Positions 9,256-19,253 are shown, numbered from the stretch's first letter. The stretch: DNA of 64,000 bases from Myxacorys californica WJT36-NPBG1 (GCA_019359315.1 JAHHHO010000030.1:1-64000); one strand, 5' to 3'. Made by a program: numbers and translations. The notes: generated by a model from the letters alone, not told the origin.

Positions 9256-10689
9256 ATGATTGTTTCTGACTCTGGTTTAGCGAAGATTAAGGCATCTGTG
9301 ACAGAGAAGATTTTCTTTGGTCACGAGCCAACGACTGAGTTAATCGCTATTTTGCTAGTCTATTTTGTCCAAGGCATTCTAGGATTAGCGCGATTAGCGG
9401 TCAGTTTCTTCCTCAAAGATGAACTGGCGCTGAGTCCTGCTGAAGTATCCGCTCTGTTGGGCATCGTAGCGATTCCGTGGATGATAAAACCCCTATTTGG
9501 ATTTATCTCCGATGGATTACCTATCTTTGGATATCGCAGACGCCCTTACCTAGTACTATCTGGAATTTTGGGTACGTCGTCCTGGGTGATCATGGCGACG
9601 CTTGTTCACTCTCCTTGGGCAGCAACGGCTGCGATCGCGCTGGGTTCTCTCTCGGTTGCCGTTAGTGATGTCATTGTCGATTCGATCGTCGTAGAGCGTG
9701 CTAGACATGAATCAGTGAGCGGAGCAGGATCGCTACAGTCTCTGTCTTGGGGCGCTTCTGCCCTAGGCGGGCTGATTACCGCCTACTTCAGTGGCTTATT
9801 GCTGCACGTTTTTGATACTCGCACTATTTTTCTAATCACAGCGACCTTTCCGCTAATTATTTCTGGTGTAGCTTGGTTCATTGCTGAAACTCCAGTGACT
9901 GCAAAGTCAGATTGGTCAGTGGTGCGCCATCAGCTAGGGCAACTGAAGCAAGCGGTGTCTCAAAAAACGATTTGGATGCCCACTGCATTTCTGTTTTTAT
10001 GGCAAGCCACTCCAACGGCTGAGTCTGCTTTCTTCTATTTTTCTACAAATGAATTGGGATTCGAGCCAGAGTTTTTGGGTCGAGTCCGGTTGGTGACTAG
10101 CATTGCTTCGCTCTTGGGCATTTGGGTGTTCCAACGGTTTTTGAAAGCCGTCCCCTTTCGCACAATTTTTGGATGGTCAATTGTGCTGTCGTCGGTGCTA
10201 GGAATGTCGATGCTGCTACTCGTGACCCATGCTAACCGGACGCTGGGAATTGACGATCGCTGGTTCAGTTTAGGTGACAGTTTAATTCTCACCGTCATGG
10301 GACAGATTGCATTTATGCCAGTGCTGGTTCTAGCCGCGAGATTATGTCCACCGGGAGTGGAGGCAACCCTGTTTGCGTTGCTAATGTCAGTTGTGAACCT
10401 GGCAGGGTTGGTTTCTTACGAATTTGGGGCGCTGTTAACGCACTGGTTAGGAGTAACCGACACTAATTTCGATAAGCTCTGGCTGCTCGTAGTCATTACG
10501 AATGTCACAACGCTGCTGCCATTTCCGCTGTTGGGTTGGCTGCCTAGTACGGTTGAAGCAACGTCGGTTGAACAGCCTGCGCCTGCTCTAGAAGCTGACC
10601 CTGCAAAACCAATCGGGCAATCTTTCTTGCCGAATCTGGTTTCTGCTTGGACTTCTAAACAGCCCGAACCTGTTGAGGAGCCAAAATAA
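9256..10689 (+). CDS. Folate-biopterin transporter (FBT/BT1) family membrane protein
   Basis: A 12-helix major-facilitator-type carrier of the BT1 family, best known from the Synechocystis and chloroplast folate transporters. The family N-terminus FFGHEPTTELIAILLVYFVQ is clear, followed by LGLARLAVSFFLKDELALSP and the loop DGLPIFGYRRRPY between helices 2 and 3. The ATG at 9256 is preferred because the protein then begins as family members do. A TTG at 9229 with AGGA in front of it would add nine residues. The C-terminal 45 residues are Pro/Glu-rich and hydrophilic. The carotenoid oxygenase gene starts 67 bp downstream, suggesting co-transcription. The substrate is inferred from family only. 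Confidence 0.87.
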   Translation: MIVSDSGLAKIKASVTEKIFFGHEPTTELIAILLVYFVQGILGLARLAVSFFLKDELALSPAEVSALLGIVAIPWMIKPLFGFISDGLPIFGYRRRPYLVLSGILGTSSWVIMATLVHSPWAATAAIALGSLSVAVSDVIVDSIVVERARHESVSGAGSLQSLSWGASALGGLITAYFSGLLLHVFDTRTIFLITATFPLIISGVAWFIAETPVTAKSDWSVVRHQLGQLKQAVSQKTIWMPTAFLFLWQATPTAESAFFYFSTNELGFEPEFLGRVRLVTSIASLLGIWVFQRFLKAVPFRTIFGWSIVLSSVLGMSMLLLVTHANRTLGIDDRWFSLGDSLILTVMGQIAFMPVLVLAARLCPPGVEATLFALLMSVVNLAGLVSYEFGALLTHWLGVTDTNFDKLWLLVVITNVTTLLPFPLLGWLPSTVEATSVEQPAPALEADPAKPIGQSFLPNLVSAWTSKQPEPVEEPK

Positions 10690-10756
10690 GACTGTCCTTC
10701 GGCGGATCAAGACGACTGCCTGAATCGCACAATTCAACTTTAGATATTCAGACGAT

Positions 10757-12286
10757 ATGCAACTGTTTGAACACGCTTCTACTGTCCCGATTACGTCATA
10801 TAACACTGAGGAATGGCAAAAGGGATATCGATCGCTTCATCAAGAATATGAGTACTGGATTGATGAAATAGAGGGTGAAATTCCTCAAGCGTTGGAAGGG
10901 ACGCTGTTTCGCAATGGTCCTGGATTGCTCGATGTGAATGGGCAACAGCTTCAGCACCCGTTTGATGGCGATGGAATGATCTGCGCGATCGCCATCAAAG
11001 ACGGACGCGCTCATTTCCGCAATCGGTTTGTCAAAACGGAAGGCTATTTGGCCGAGCAGAAAGCGGGCAAGATTTTGTATCGGGGCGTATTTGGTACGCA
11101 GAAGCCCGGAGGTTGGTTAGCGAATGCTTTTGACACTCGGACCAAAAACATCGCGAATACTCAAGTTCTGTATTGGGGCGGAAAGCTGTTGGCGCTTTGG
11201 GAAGCCGCAGAACCACATCGCCTTGATCCACAAACATTGGAAACGTTGGGACAGGAATACTTTGATGGTGTGCTGTCGAAAGGCGCACCGTTTGCGGCTC
11301 ACCCGTGGATCGATCCGGTGAGCCAGTTTGATGATGGCAAACCGTGCTTAGTCAACTTTTCGATCAAAGCAGGGTTATCGTTTACGATCGCGATTTACGA
11401 ACTCGATTTAAATGGCAAGATTGTGCGACAGCACGATCATCCCGTTCCAGGCTTCGCGTTTATTCACGACTTCGCGATCACGCCGAACTACTGTATCTTT
11501 TTTCAAAATCCAGTCGATTTTAATCCGATTCCGTTCTTAGCAGGCATGAAGTCCGCAGGGGAATGCATCAAGTTTCGCCCTGACAAGCCGACGCGCATCA
11601 TTCTTATTCCTCGTGATACGTCTTCTGGTCGCCCCACTGCCCAAATTCTTGAAACGCAGTCAGGATTTGTGTTCCACCATGCAAATGCTTACGAAGAAGA
11701 TGGAGAGATTATTCTCGATTCGGTGTGCTACGAGAACTTGCCGTCTGTTGAACCGGGTTCGGACTATCGACAAACAGATTTCGAGGCGTTAGCGCCTGGT
11801 CAATTGTGGCGGTTTAACCTCAATTTGGCAGATCAAACGGTCAAGCGCGAACTTCTGGAGCAACGCTGCTGCGAGTTTCCGTTCGTGCATCCAGGTGTAG
11901 CGGGACGGAAGCACCGCTATATCTATATGGCAGCAGCTCATGCCTCGAGTGGAAATGCACCGCATCAAGCCATTCTAAAAGTAGATGTGGAGTCGGGAGA
12001 GCGATCGGTCGCCAGCTTTGCACCGGACGGATATGTTGGTGAACCTGTGTTTGTGCCGCGCGATCGCTCTGATGAGTCTGGGCTGTATACCCAGGTGCAG
12101 GGTGATGAGGATGACGGTTGGTTGCTAGCGATCGCATATGACAGCAAAAGCGATCGCTCTTCAGTCGTCATTTTGGACGCGAAGAACGTGGAGCAGGGCG
12201 CGATCGCGCGGCTGCACTTCAAGCACCACGTTCCCTACGGATTGCACGGCAACTTTACACCTCATTATTTTGAGTCAGAGAGTTAG
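10757..12286 (+). CDS. Carotenoid/apocarotenoid cleavage oxygenase
   Basis: A 509-residue RPE65/CCD-family non-heme iron oxygenase. The four iron-binding histidines can be placed: His182 (FAAHPWIDP), His237 (FIHDFAITP), His307 or 308 (FHHANAYEEDG) and His497 (YGLHGNFTP). Spacing and length match Synechocystis apocarotenoid-15,15'-oxygenase, which makes retinal from apocarotenals. It could also be a beta-carotene-cleaving relative. The start ATQ-free N-terminus runs straight into the propeller motif LEGTLFRNGPGL. Its 3' end overlaps the convergent reductase gene by 4 bp. Confidence 0.92.
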   Translation: MQLFEHASTVPITSYNTEEWQKGYRSLHQEYEYWIDEIEGEIPQALEGTLFRNGPGLLDVNGQQLQHPFDGDGMICAIAIKDGRAHFRNRFVKTEGYLAEQKAGKILYRGVFGTQKPGGWLANAFDTRTKNIANTQVLYWGGKLLALWEAAEPHRLDPQTLETLGQEYFDGVLSKGAPFAAHPWIDPVSQFDDGKPCLVNFSIKAGLSFTIAIYELDLNGKIVRQHDHPVPGFAFIHDFAITPNYCIFFQNPVDFNPIPFLAGMKSAGECIKFRPDKPTRIILIPRDTSSGRPTAQILETQSGFVFHHANAYEEDGEIILDSVCYENLPSVEPGSDYRQTDFEALAPGQLWRFNLNLADQTVKRELLEQRCCEFPFVHPGVAGRKHRYIYMAAAHASSGNAPHQAILKVDVESGERSVASFAPDGYVGEPVFVPRDRSDESGLYTQVQGDEDDGWLLAIAYDSKSDRSSVVILDAKNVEQGAIARLHFKHHVPYGLHGNFTPHYFESES

Positions 12287-13281
12287 ACCATCGTGATGGC
12301 AATTTTGCCGACGGCATGACCTTCCTCACTATAGGCATGAGCAGCGGCAATTTCAGAAAGCGGGTAGGTTCGATCGATAATCGATCGAATCTTGCCCGTT
12401 TCCATTTGTTCTTTGAGGTAAATGAGGTCAACGCGATTGGCCCTAGCAAGAATGACTTTGGCGGTTTGACCAGGCAGAACGCGGGTTAGCAATGCTTGAA
12501 GGTAGTTCTTGGGATCGGGTTGCGTGGTGACGTAAATTCCCTTTCCGGTGAGGATACGCTTGCAGGCGGAGTAGGGCTTTGAACCAACGACATCGAAGAC
12601 CAAATCATAAGATGTGGCTTCTTGAGTGAAGTCGGTTTGCTTGTAGTCGATGATGCGATCGGGCGACAAGCTGTTCACGAGATCAATGTTTTGTGTGCTG
12701 CAAACCGCCGTGACATGTGCTCCAAAGAGCTTTGCGATCTGCACAGCAAAAATGCCAACGCCACCTGACGCCCCATTGATTAACACTCGTTGTCCAGCGT
12801 TGAGCTTTCCTGCATCTCGTAAGGCTTGTAGTGCAGTGGTTGCAGCCAGTGGAATGGAAGCCGCTTCTGGATAAGACAAATTCTCCGGCTTGGCAGCCGT
12901 TACTTTCTCCGGAACCGCTGCATAATCAGCATAAGCACCGCCAGGAAACTGATTGGAGTAGGCATAAACGGCATCCCCGACGTTGAGATGTGTTACCTGA
13001 ACGCCAGTTGCAACCACTTCTCCAGCAATGTCAAACCCTAACACCATGGGAAATTTCTGTCCGGGTAACAATTTGAGCATCCCTTTGCGAATTTTCCAAT
13101 CGATAGGATTCACGCTGGATGCATAAACTCGAATTAGGACTTGATCGGCTTTGACTTGAGGCGGCGCAATGTTTTTGATCTCAAACACGTCAGGCGATCC
13201 ATATTGCGCTATGACTGCCGCTTGCATGGAACCATTAATGACGGTGGTTTCAGTTGGAGTCGGACTTGAGGAGGTTGTCAT
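12283..13281 (-). CDS. NADP-dependent MDR-family oxidoreductase (quinone-reductase type)
   Basis: A zinc-independent medium-chain reductase of 332 residues. The N-terminal GroES-like domain begins at about residue 19 (MQAAVIAQYGSPDVFEI), after a Thr/Ser/Pro-rich tail. The nucleotide-binding fold shows INGASGGVGIFAVQIAK, the NADP-type motif of quinone oxidoreductases. No structural or catalytic zinc cysteines are present. The shorter start at the internal Met19 is also possible. It overlaps the end of the carotenoid oxygenase convergently. The substrate is unknown; family members reduce quinones or alpha,beta-unsaturated carbonyls, so apocarotenoid aldehydes are conceivable but unsupported. 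Confidence 0.88.
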   Translation of the reverse strand: MTTSSSPTPTETTVINGSMQAAVIAQYGSPDVFEIKNIAPPQVKADQVLIRVYASSVNPIDWKIRKGMLKLLPGQKFPMVLGFDIAGEVVATGVQVTHLNVGDAVYAYSNQFPGGAYADYAAVPEKVTAAKPENLSYPEAASIPLAATTALQALRDAGKLNAGQRVLINGASGGVGIFAVQIAKLFGAHVTAVCSTQNIDLVNSLSPDRIIDYKQTDFTQEATSYDLVFDVVGSKPYSACKRILTGKGIYVTTQPDPKNYLQALLTRVLPGQTAKVILARANRVDLIYLKEQMETGKIRSIIDRTYPLSEIAAAHAYSEEGHAVGKIAITMV

Positions 13282-13362
13282 CAGAATTACCTAAGCGATA
13301 GAGAGCCTTGCCTCTGTAGTAACGACATGTATGACAGAAGCGCTTACCTCTTCAGACAGACT

Positions 13363-14217
13363 TCAGCCAAAGACGACGGTGCGATTTCCGTACACCAACA
13401 CACGATTTTGTAGATGCAATCGTACTGCTCTCGCTAAAACGACTCGCTCCAAATCTTTTCCTTTACGAATGAGGTCGGCGGTGTTATCACGGTGACTGAC
13501 GCGAACGACATCTTGCTCAATGATGGGACCTTCATCTAGGTTTTCGGTTGTGTAATGCGCAGTGGCACCAATAATCTTGACGCCCCGTTCAAACGCTCGC
13601 TCGTAAGGATTTGCACCCGCAAAGGCAGGTAGAAATGAATGGTGAATATTAATCACTGTTGGAAACTTCGCAATGAAATCTGAACTTAGCACTTGCATGT
13701 ATTTTGCTAACACTACTAAGTCAATGTTGTATTGCTGCAAGAGTTCTAGCTGTCTTGCTTCTTGCCCTGCTTTTGTTTCTTTTGTGATGGAAATATGATG
13801 AAAATCGATGCCAAATTGGGCTGCGATCGCGCCCAATTTCTCATGGTTGCTGATAATCAACGGCACTTCTGCCCGCAACTCTCCCGACTGCTGACGCCAA
13901 AGCAAGTCAAATAAACAGTGATCTTGTTTGCTCACCCAAATGGCGATTCGAGGCGTCGTATCCGAAAAGTGAAGTTGCCAGGTGGCGTTGAGGGGAGACG
14001 CAATGGCTCGAAATGCAGGCTCAATCACCTCACGGGGCAAATGAAACCCTTCCAACTGCCACTCAATCCGATTGAGAAATAGCCCCGCTGAAAAGTCGGT
14101 ATGTTGGTCGGCGTGAATGATGTTGCCACCATTCGAGTAAATGAAGTTGGCAATCTTAGCGACTAAGCCTTTTTGGTCAGGACAGGAAATGAGCAGGGTA
14201 GCCGTTGGAGTACTCAT
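13363..14217 (-). CDS. purU: Formyltetrahydrofolate deformylase
   Basis: PurU hydrolyses 10-formyl-THF to formate and THF, balancing one-carbon pools. The 284-residue protein has an N-terminal ACT domain (residues 7-85, beginning LLISCPDQKGLVAKIANFIY) and a formyltransferase-fold catalytic domain. The catalytic Asn-His-Asp set is in INIHHSFLPAFAGANPY and the DEGPIIEQDV segment. Its ATG lies 5 bp after the stop of the upstream DUF4340 gene, so the two are very likely co-transcribed. Confidence 0.95.
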   Translation of the reverse strand: MSTPTATLLISCPDQKGLVAKIANFIYSNGGNIIHADQHTDFSAGLFLNRIEWQLEGFHLPREVIEPAFRAIASPLNATWQLHFSDTTPRIAIWVSKQDHCLFDLLWRQQSGELRAEVPLIISNHEKLGAIAAQFGIDFHHISITKETKAGQEARQLELLQQYNIDLVVLAKYMQVLSSDFIAKFPTVINIHHSFLPAFAGANPYERAFERGVKIIGATAHYTTENLDEGPIIEQDVVRVSHRDNTADLIRKGKDLERVVLARAVRLHLQNRVLVYGNRTVVFG

Positions 14218-14222
14218 TGAAC

Positions 14223-14978
14223 TTATTGAGAGGGCGCAGGGGATGACGAAGGAGTAGGACTAACGCTAGTTTGAGGCGCAGGGGATGGAGTGGGAGAACT
14301 ACTTGCTGAAGGCGATGGAAAAGGAGCAGGGCTACTAGGAGGAGAAGAGCTAGACGACGAAGGTGTAGGGCTGCTGCTGGGCGAAGGGCTAGACGTTGCC
14401 TTAGGATCTTTCTTCGGCTTTTCTTTCTTCCATTCATCTAATGGACGATCGACGGCGTTTTGAAAATCGATCGGCACTAGCAACACAGCTAACTCTCGAT
14501 TGGTGTTGACTGGGGGATCAGCTAAAGCATACAAAAAGTTGCGATTGAAGTTTGGTTTACCAAGAACGAATTGATGAATCTGCTGATTGGCCAGTTTGAT
14601 TTCGACTGTGGCGGAGGGTTGATCCAATCCAAATTCTGATTTGCGCGTGGTTGCAATAGTGAGAGTGCGATCGCTGCGCCCCGTTGCTAATAAATTCAGC
14701 AAAAATGCCACTGCGCCATCATCGGCTTGCGTTGTTTGTGGGGCAGTCATCTGCCAAACCGAAGGCACGACTCCCGGTTTCCGCTCAAATGCCAGCGTAG
14801 GTTGCTTCGAGGTTTTTACCGTAAAGCTAGTGACATCTGCCTCTTTGAAGTTAAAAATAGGCTTTGATGTGGACTGAGCTTCGTCTGGCTTGGGCTGTCT
14901 AAACTCTTGATAGTAAACAAATCCACCGAGCGCGATCGCTAGAAAGACCAGAATTAAAGAAGTACGCTGAAATTTCAT
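14223..14978 (-). CDS. DUF4340-type membrane-anchored protein with Ser/Pro-rich tail
   Basis: A 251-residue protein with an N-terminal membrane anchor (residues 7-23, LILVFLAIALGGFVYYQ). A periplasmic-type domain follows, resembling DUF4340 (FNFKEADVTSFTVKT, the W-containing strand VWQMTAP, and FGLDQPSATVEI). From about residue 188 it ends in a low-complexity tail made almost only of Ser, Pro, Thr and Ala. The tail gives long spurious ORFs on the other frames. The function of DUF4340 is not established. The tail looks like a cell-wall-spanning or disordered linker. It is co-directional with purU (5 bp gap). Confidence 0.75.
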   Translation of the reverse strand: MKFQRTSLILVFLAIALGGFVYYQEFRQPKPDEAQSTSKPIFNFKEADVTSFTVKTSKQPTLAFERKPGVVPSVWQMTAPQTTQADDGAVAFLLNLLATGRSDRTLTIATTRKSEFGLDQPSATVEIKLANQQIHQFVLGKPNFNRNFLYALADPPVNTNRELAVLLVPIDFQNAVDRPLDEWKKEKPKKDPKATSSPSPSSSPTPSSSSSSPPSSPAPFPSPSASSSPTPSPAPQTSVSPTPSSSPAPSQ

Positions 14979-15021
14979 AAGCTAATTCATCGGGCCTTGA
15001 CAATCTCGTTCCTCGATTTGG

Positions 15022-15246
15022 TCATTCTACTATTCTGGTCTGTCCATTGAAGAAGTAACGTGCAGAAGTAATTGCAGCCCTGCTTAGTCTAATGTCAGGA
15101 CATCCAAAAGGAGCTGCATTGCATCGCACTTGATTTCTCTGCACCAGAAACAATGGATCAACATTTACTGGCAATGGCAGTCGATTCAACAGCGTACCCA
15201 GCGCGATCGCGGCTTGCTCAGCCGTAAGTCCAACTGCCGCCAGCAA
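15022..15246 (-). CDS. Possible small hypothetical protein or gene remnant
   Basis: A 74-codon ORF starting at TTG with an in-frame stop just upstream and no clear ribosome site. The translation (for example LPLPVNVDPLFLVQRNQV, then RYFFNGQTRIVE) looks protein-like, but I recognise no family. It might be the C-terminal remainder of a decayed gene. It lies between the DUF4340 gene and a response regulator, all on the minus strand. Low confidence. Confidence 0.25.
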   Translation of the reverse strand: MLAAVGLTAEQAAIALGTLLNRLPLPVNVDPLFLVQRNQVRCNAAPFGCPDIRLSRAAITSARYFFNGQTRIVE

Positions 15247-15353
15247 TCTTCAATTATCTTGCCGCCCTAGATAATCTTCTGCGATTTTGCCAAAAACGCT
15301 TAGAGTAGTACTAAAGTACGTTCTACTTTATCCTCTGCATCTCATGCCTAACC

Positions 15354-15752
15354 TTATTCTGCTGGCAGCAACGCCACAATCTGATCGACAAACGCCTGAT
15401 GATCGACCACTGGTTTTGAAATGTAGTCATCTGCCCCGCTTTGCTGAAGGAAATTCTCGCGATCGCCCTCCATTGCATGGGCTGTTACCAAAATAATTGG
15501 CAAGTCAGCCGTTTGTGGATCGCCCTTCAGCAGTTGAGTCAGCTGAATACCATTCACCGATTTTCCTTGATAGGCACTCCGAGCGAGGGAGACATCCATC
15601 AAAATGATGTCCGCTTCACCGGACTGAGCAATTTGGATCACTTCATCCCCATTTTCGGTATGCTTGACCGCTAAACCACCCCGCTTCGTCAAAATTTTCG
15701 AGAATACCCGCGCATTGATCAAATCGTCTTCTACAATCAGAACCGTTTTCAT
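15354..15752 (-). CDS. CheY-like response regulator (stand-alone receiver)
   Basis: A 132-residue single receiver domain. The acidic pair Glu8-Asp9-Asp10 (VEDD), phospho-acceptor Asp53 (IILMDVSL), switch Thr90 (LVTAHAM) and Lys113 (YISKPV) are all present, so it should be phosphorylated by a histidine kinase. There is no output domain, so signalling is by protein contact, as in CheY/PatA-type or PleD-type pathways. No kinase is adjacent. It is divergent from the gyrase-type gene, and the shared 230-bp upstream region contains a 19-bp tandem repeat. Confidence 0.9.
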   Translation of the reverse strand: MKTVLIVEDDLINARVFSKILTKRGGLAVKHTENGDEVIQIAQSGEADIILMDVSLARSAYQGKSVNGIQLTQLLKGDPQTADLPIILVTAHAMEGDRENFLQQSGADDYISKPVVDHQAFVDQIVALLPAE

Positions 15753-15811
15753 GAGGTGAGCCTCTATGGGCGATACACAATTTTCAAGACCACGATGTTT
15801 CAGGCAACATT

Positions 15812-15849
15812 CTCAAACAAACCACTAAAACTCAAACAAACCACTAAAA
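15812..15849. repeat. Perfect 19-bp tandem duplication
   Basis: CTCAAACAAACCACTAAAA occurs twice head to tail (15812-15830, 15831-15849). It lies between the divergent CheY-like and gyrase-type genes, in the leader or promoter of one or both. Confidence 0.9.
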
Positions 15850-15982
15850 CAACTGATGAAGCAAAATAAGCGCTCTCAGCCTATAACGGATATCACCGCT
15901 TAAGGGACGCAATCCGGATAAGTATGACTACACTGAAGTTGCAGCACCGTATTCTAAAGCTCGGAACGAAGGGACAGGACTC

Positions 15983-18553
15983 ATGGCGAAACAATTAAAT
16001 ATTCTCCCAACAGGACAGGTTATCACGACTGCCCTACACACGGAGATGCAGCAGTCATATTTGGAATACGCCATGAGCGTGATCGTCGGTCGCGCGTTAC
16101 CCGACGTGCGCGATGGATTAAAACCCGTCCATCGCCGCATTCTGTATGCCATGCACGAGCTAGGATTAACCCCAGACCGCCCCTACCGCAAGTGTGCCCG
16201 CGTTGTTGGCGACGTGTTAGGTAAATATCATCCCCACGGCGATCAATCTGTGTATGACGCCTTGGTACGGCTGGTGCAAGACTTCTCAAGTCGCTATCCG
16301 CTGCTGGCAGGTCATGGTAACTTTGGCTCCGTGGATAATGATCCGCCTGCGGCGATGCGGTATACCGAGACGCGCTTAGCGGCGATCGGGAACGAAGGAT
16401 TGCTGACGGACATTGGAGAAGCGACGGTCGATTTTGTTGGCAACTTTGATAATTCTCAGCAAGAGCCGACGGTACTTCCAGCTCAACTGCCGTTCCTGCT
16501 GCTCAATGGAAGCTCAGGAATTGCGGTCGGTATGGCGACCAACATCCCGCCTCACAATTTGAACGAAGTGGTAGACGGCTTAGTGGCGCTGATCGATCGT
16601 CCAACCATTAGTGATGACGATTTGCTAGCGTTGATTCCCGGTCCTGACTTTCCGACAGGCGGAGAAATCATCGAAACGAGTGGCATTCGAGAAGCCTATC
16701 TCACGGGTCGGGGTAGTGTGCCGGTGCGGGGCGTCACCAGCATGGAAGAAGTGAACGTCGGGCGCGGCAAACACCGAAGAACGGCGATTATCATCACAGA
16801 ATTGCCCTATCAGGTCAATAAAGCTAGTCTGATCGAGAAAATTGCGGATTTGGTCAATCAAGGGAAGCTCGAAGGGATTGGCGACATTCGCGATGAGAGC
16901 GATCGCGATGGCATTCGCGTTGTGATCGAACTGCGTCGGGATGTTAATCCTCACAAAATTCTCAACTATCTCTACCGTCAAACGGCTCTGCAAAGCAATT
17001 TCGGCGTCATTCTGCTGGCGATCGAAAACGGGCAGCCGAAGCAAATGACGTTGCGGGAGTTGCTGCAAGGCTTTCTCGACTTTCGGGAAGTTACGCTGAC
17101 TCGGCAATATCGTCACGAATTTGAGCAAGCGGAGCATCAGCTTCACATTGTCGAAGGTCGCTTAACGGCACTTTCAAATCTGGATGAGGTGATCGACATT
17201 CTGCGTCATGCCCCAGATGGCAGCACCGCAAAACTTCAGCTACAAGAGCGATTGGATCTCAGCGATCGCCAAGCCGATGCCATTCTCTCAATGCCATTGC
17301 GACGACTGACTGCCCTAGAGCATCAAAGCTTGCAAACCGAGCGGGACGAACTCGCGACAAAGATGGCGGAATTAAACAAACTGCTCAGCGATCGCCGCGA
17401 ACTGCTCAAAGCTCTGAAGAAAGACCTGCGATCGCTTAAAAAACAATATGGCGACGATCGCCGCACACGCATTCTCACCCTCAAAGAACGCAGTAGCGAC
17501 GAACCAGCAGCAGCGACCGCTATCCAGTCCGCTGCCGCTGCATCTCCCAATTTCACGCTGTCATTTGACTTCGAGGAAGACGTTCAAGAAACCGTTGTCG
17601 AAATTACGCAACGGGGATACGTGCGGCGGATGACGCCCAAATCTTACGAACGCCAAAATCGCAATCGCAATGATGATACAGCCACTGCCGGACTAGAAGA
17701 CGGAGACGATTTCGCCACGCAGACGCAATTTACAACCACGAAAGAAACGCTGGTTGTGTTTACGCGCAGCGGAAAAGCGTATCCCATCAAAGTGCGTGAT
17801 ATTCCGCAAGCCACGGGCAAATCGAAAGGAGCTCCCTTAGTCACGCTCCTACCCGCCGCCGCACAAGGCGCTCCAGACGCGATCGCAGGGGCATTCATTT
17901 TGCCAGAAACCCTCGATGAGCAATCTGTTTTACTCCTCACTGGGCAAGGACGAATCAAACGCTTAGCGCTTTCTGAATTTGCTGACCTTACCGGACGCGG
18001 GCTGACCGTTCTCAAACTCAAAGAAGATGATCAGCTGTTGGGCGTTAGCTTAGTGCAGTTGGGTGAGCAGGTTGTGTTAGCAACGTCGAATGGGCGAGTG
18101 TTGCGCTTTGAAGTTATGGATGAGCAAGTTGCGATCGCCAGCCGCACGGCGCAAGGCAACATGGGAATGCGCGTTGGGAAGAAAGAAACGATCGTCGGAT
18201 GGGCGATCGCGACGAAAGCCGATACGTTTCTGATGGTGTCGCAACAGGGCTATGCCAAAAAAATGGCGATCGGATCGCTGCGTCGTGCCAATACAGGAGA
18301 GCTTGGTACTCAAGTCTTCCAGTTTGAGAATAAGACAGATATGCTCGCTGGCATTGTTGCGGTGCTACCGGAAGCGCTGGTGTTTCTGTTAACGAACGAA
18401 AATCATCTAGCGCGAATTGAGGTTGATGCGGTTGAAGTGAGTCGGAAAGATGACAAGAGCGATCGCATTGTCAAACTTGGCAAAACGGAACGCATCACGA
18501 ATGTTAGTCTTCCGATTCTCTATGGCAGTGCCACAGATGATGCTGAAGAGTAG
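15983..18553 (+). CDS. DNA gyrase/topoisomerase IV subunit A-type protein
   Basis: A type IIA topoisomerase DNA-cleavage subunit of 856 residues. The N-terminal breakage-reunion domain contains [20 protein letters not shown], the [12 protein letters not shown] helix and the catalytic tyrosine in [10 protein letters not shown] (about residue 128). A coiled-coil tower follows, then a C-terminal beta-pinwheel with repeated VxxxTxxGxxxR-like blades. At the position of the GyrA box (consensus QRRGGKG) the protein has [11 protein letters not shown], so the box needed for DNA wrapping is degenerate. Cyanobacteria usually carry two GyrA-like proteins, and this may be the second, ParC-like one. The assignment to gyrA or parC is therefore open. 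A gyrB/parE gene is not in the window. Confidence 0.9.
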   Translation: MAKQLNILPTGQVITTALHTEMQQSYLEYAMSVIVGRALPDVRDGLKPVHRRILYAMHELGLTPDRPYRKCARVVGDVLGKYHPHGDQSVYDALVRLVQDFSSRYPLLAGHGNFGSVDNDPPAAMRYTETRLAAIGNEGLLTDIGEATVDFVGNFDNSQQEPTVLPAQLPFLLLNGSSGIAVGMATNIPPHNLNEVVDGLVALIDRPTISDDDLLALIPGPDFPTGGEIIETSGIREAYLTGRGSVPVRGVTSMEEVNVGRGKHRRTAIIITELPYQVNKASLIEKIADLVNQGKLEGIGDIRDESDRDGIRVVIELRRDVNPHKILNYLYRQTALQSNFGVILLAIENGQPKQMTLRELLQGFLDFREVTLTRQYRHEFEQAEHQLHIVEGRLTALSNLDEVIDILRHAPDGSTAKLQLQERLDLSDRQADAILSMPLRRLTALEHQSLQTERDELATKMAELNKLLSDRRELLKALKKDLRSLKKQYGDDRRTRILTLKERSSDEPAAATAIQSAAAASPNFTLSFDFEEDVQETVVEITQRGYVRRMTPKSYERQNRNRNDDTATAGLEDGDDFATQTQFTTTKETLVVFTRSGKAYPIKVRDIPQATGKSKGAPLVTLLPAAAQGAPDAIAGAFILPETLDEQSVLLLTGQGRIKRLALSEFADLTGRGLTVLKLKEDDQLLGVSLVQLGEQVVLATSNGRVLRFEVMDEQVAIASRTAQGNMGMRVGKKETIVGWAIATKADTFLMVSQQGYAKKMAIGSLRRANTGELGTQVFQFENKTDMLAGIVAVLPEALVFLLTNENHLARIEVDAVEVSRKDDKSDRIVKLGKTERITNVSLPILYGSATDDAEE

Positions 18554-18589
18554 CGATCGCGCTTGAGAACGAAACAGCAGACGTAGCGA

Positions 18590-18615
18590 TAGATTAAGTT
18601 GTCCAGCTTAATCTA
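18590..18615 (+). terminator. Terminator-like hairpin after the gyrase-type gene
   Basis: A perfect 9-bp stem TAGATTAAG (18590-18598) and CTTAATCTA (18607-18615) with an 8-base loop, 37 bp after the stop codon. It is followed by a T-containing but not pure T stretch. Confidence 0.5.
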
Positions 18616-18741
18616 TTCGTTCTTCGGCAACGTGACATCAAGAATTTCATGAAGGCAACGTAGCTACGCGCTGAAGATTTTTGCGAGAAATCAAACTGTT
18701 CGTGCCCACCGTCACTAGTCCAATCACTGAGATGGGAAGTC

Positions 18742-19218
18742 ATGCATGAAGCATTCGAGATACGGTTATTTCATAAGCAAGACGCTGAACAAGTCGCACA
18801 GTTATTCCATCAAACCGTGCGCGAAATTAACATTCGTGACTACTCGAATGCTCAGATCCAAGCATGGGCACCAGAAGACATTTACTTTAGAAACTGGGCT
18901 GAAATTTGTTCTGCCCAATATACCTTTGTGGCCGATGCAGCAGGCACAATCATTGGTTTCGGAGAGTTAGAAGCGAATGGTCACATCGACTGCTTTTACG
19001 TTCACAAGACCTATCAGCGGTGCGGCGTAGGCAATCAGATTTATCAGGCAATTGAAGCAAAAGCGTTAGAAATTGGGTTAAATCGGTTGTTTGCTGAAGT
19101 GAGCATTACAGCAAAGCCGTTTTTCCAGCGCGTGGGATTCTCGACGGTTAGAGAACAGCAGGTTGCCCGTCGGGGAGAACAATTCACCAATCATGTGATG
19201 GAAAAGTTTCTAGACTGA
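18742..19218 (+). CDS. GNAT-family N-acetyltransferase
   Basis: A 158-residue single-domain acetyltransferase. The acetyl-CoA pyrophosphate-binding motif A (YQRCGVGNQIYQAIEAKA, matching the Q/RxxGxG/A pattern) follows strand 4 (HIDCFYVHKT). The end of the fold has FFQRVGFSTVREQQV. The N-terminal helices contain the Trp-rich region typical of the YafP/ElaA-like subgroup (AWAPEDIYFRNW). The acceptor substrate cannot be predicted. Confidence 0.9.
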   Translation: MHEAFEIRLFHKQDAEQVAQLFHQTVREINIRDYSNAQIQAWAPEDIYFRNWAEICSAQYTFVADAAGTIIGFGELEANGHIDCFYVHKTYQRCGVGNQIYQAIEAKALEIGLNRLFAEVSITAKPFFQRVGFSTVREQQVARRGEQFTNHVMEKFLD

Positions 19219-19253
19219 GCTTCGATTGCGATCGCACCGATCCGGACCTAACA

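Noticed and set aside
14177-14437. Leu/Arg-rich ORF on the minus strand
   Set aside because: It is the other-frame shadow of the Ser/Pro-rich tail of the DUF4340 gene; the composition is explained by the repetitive DNA.
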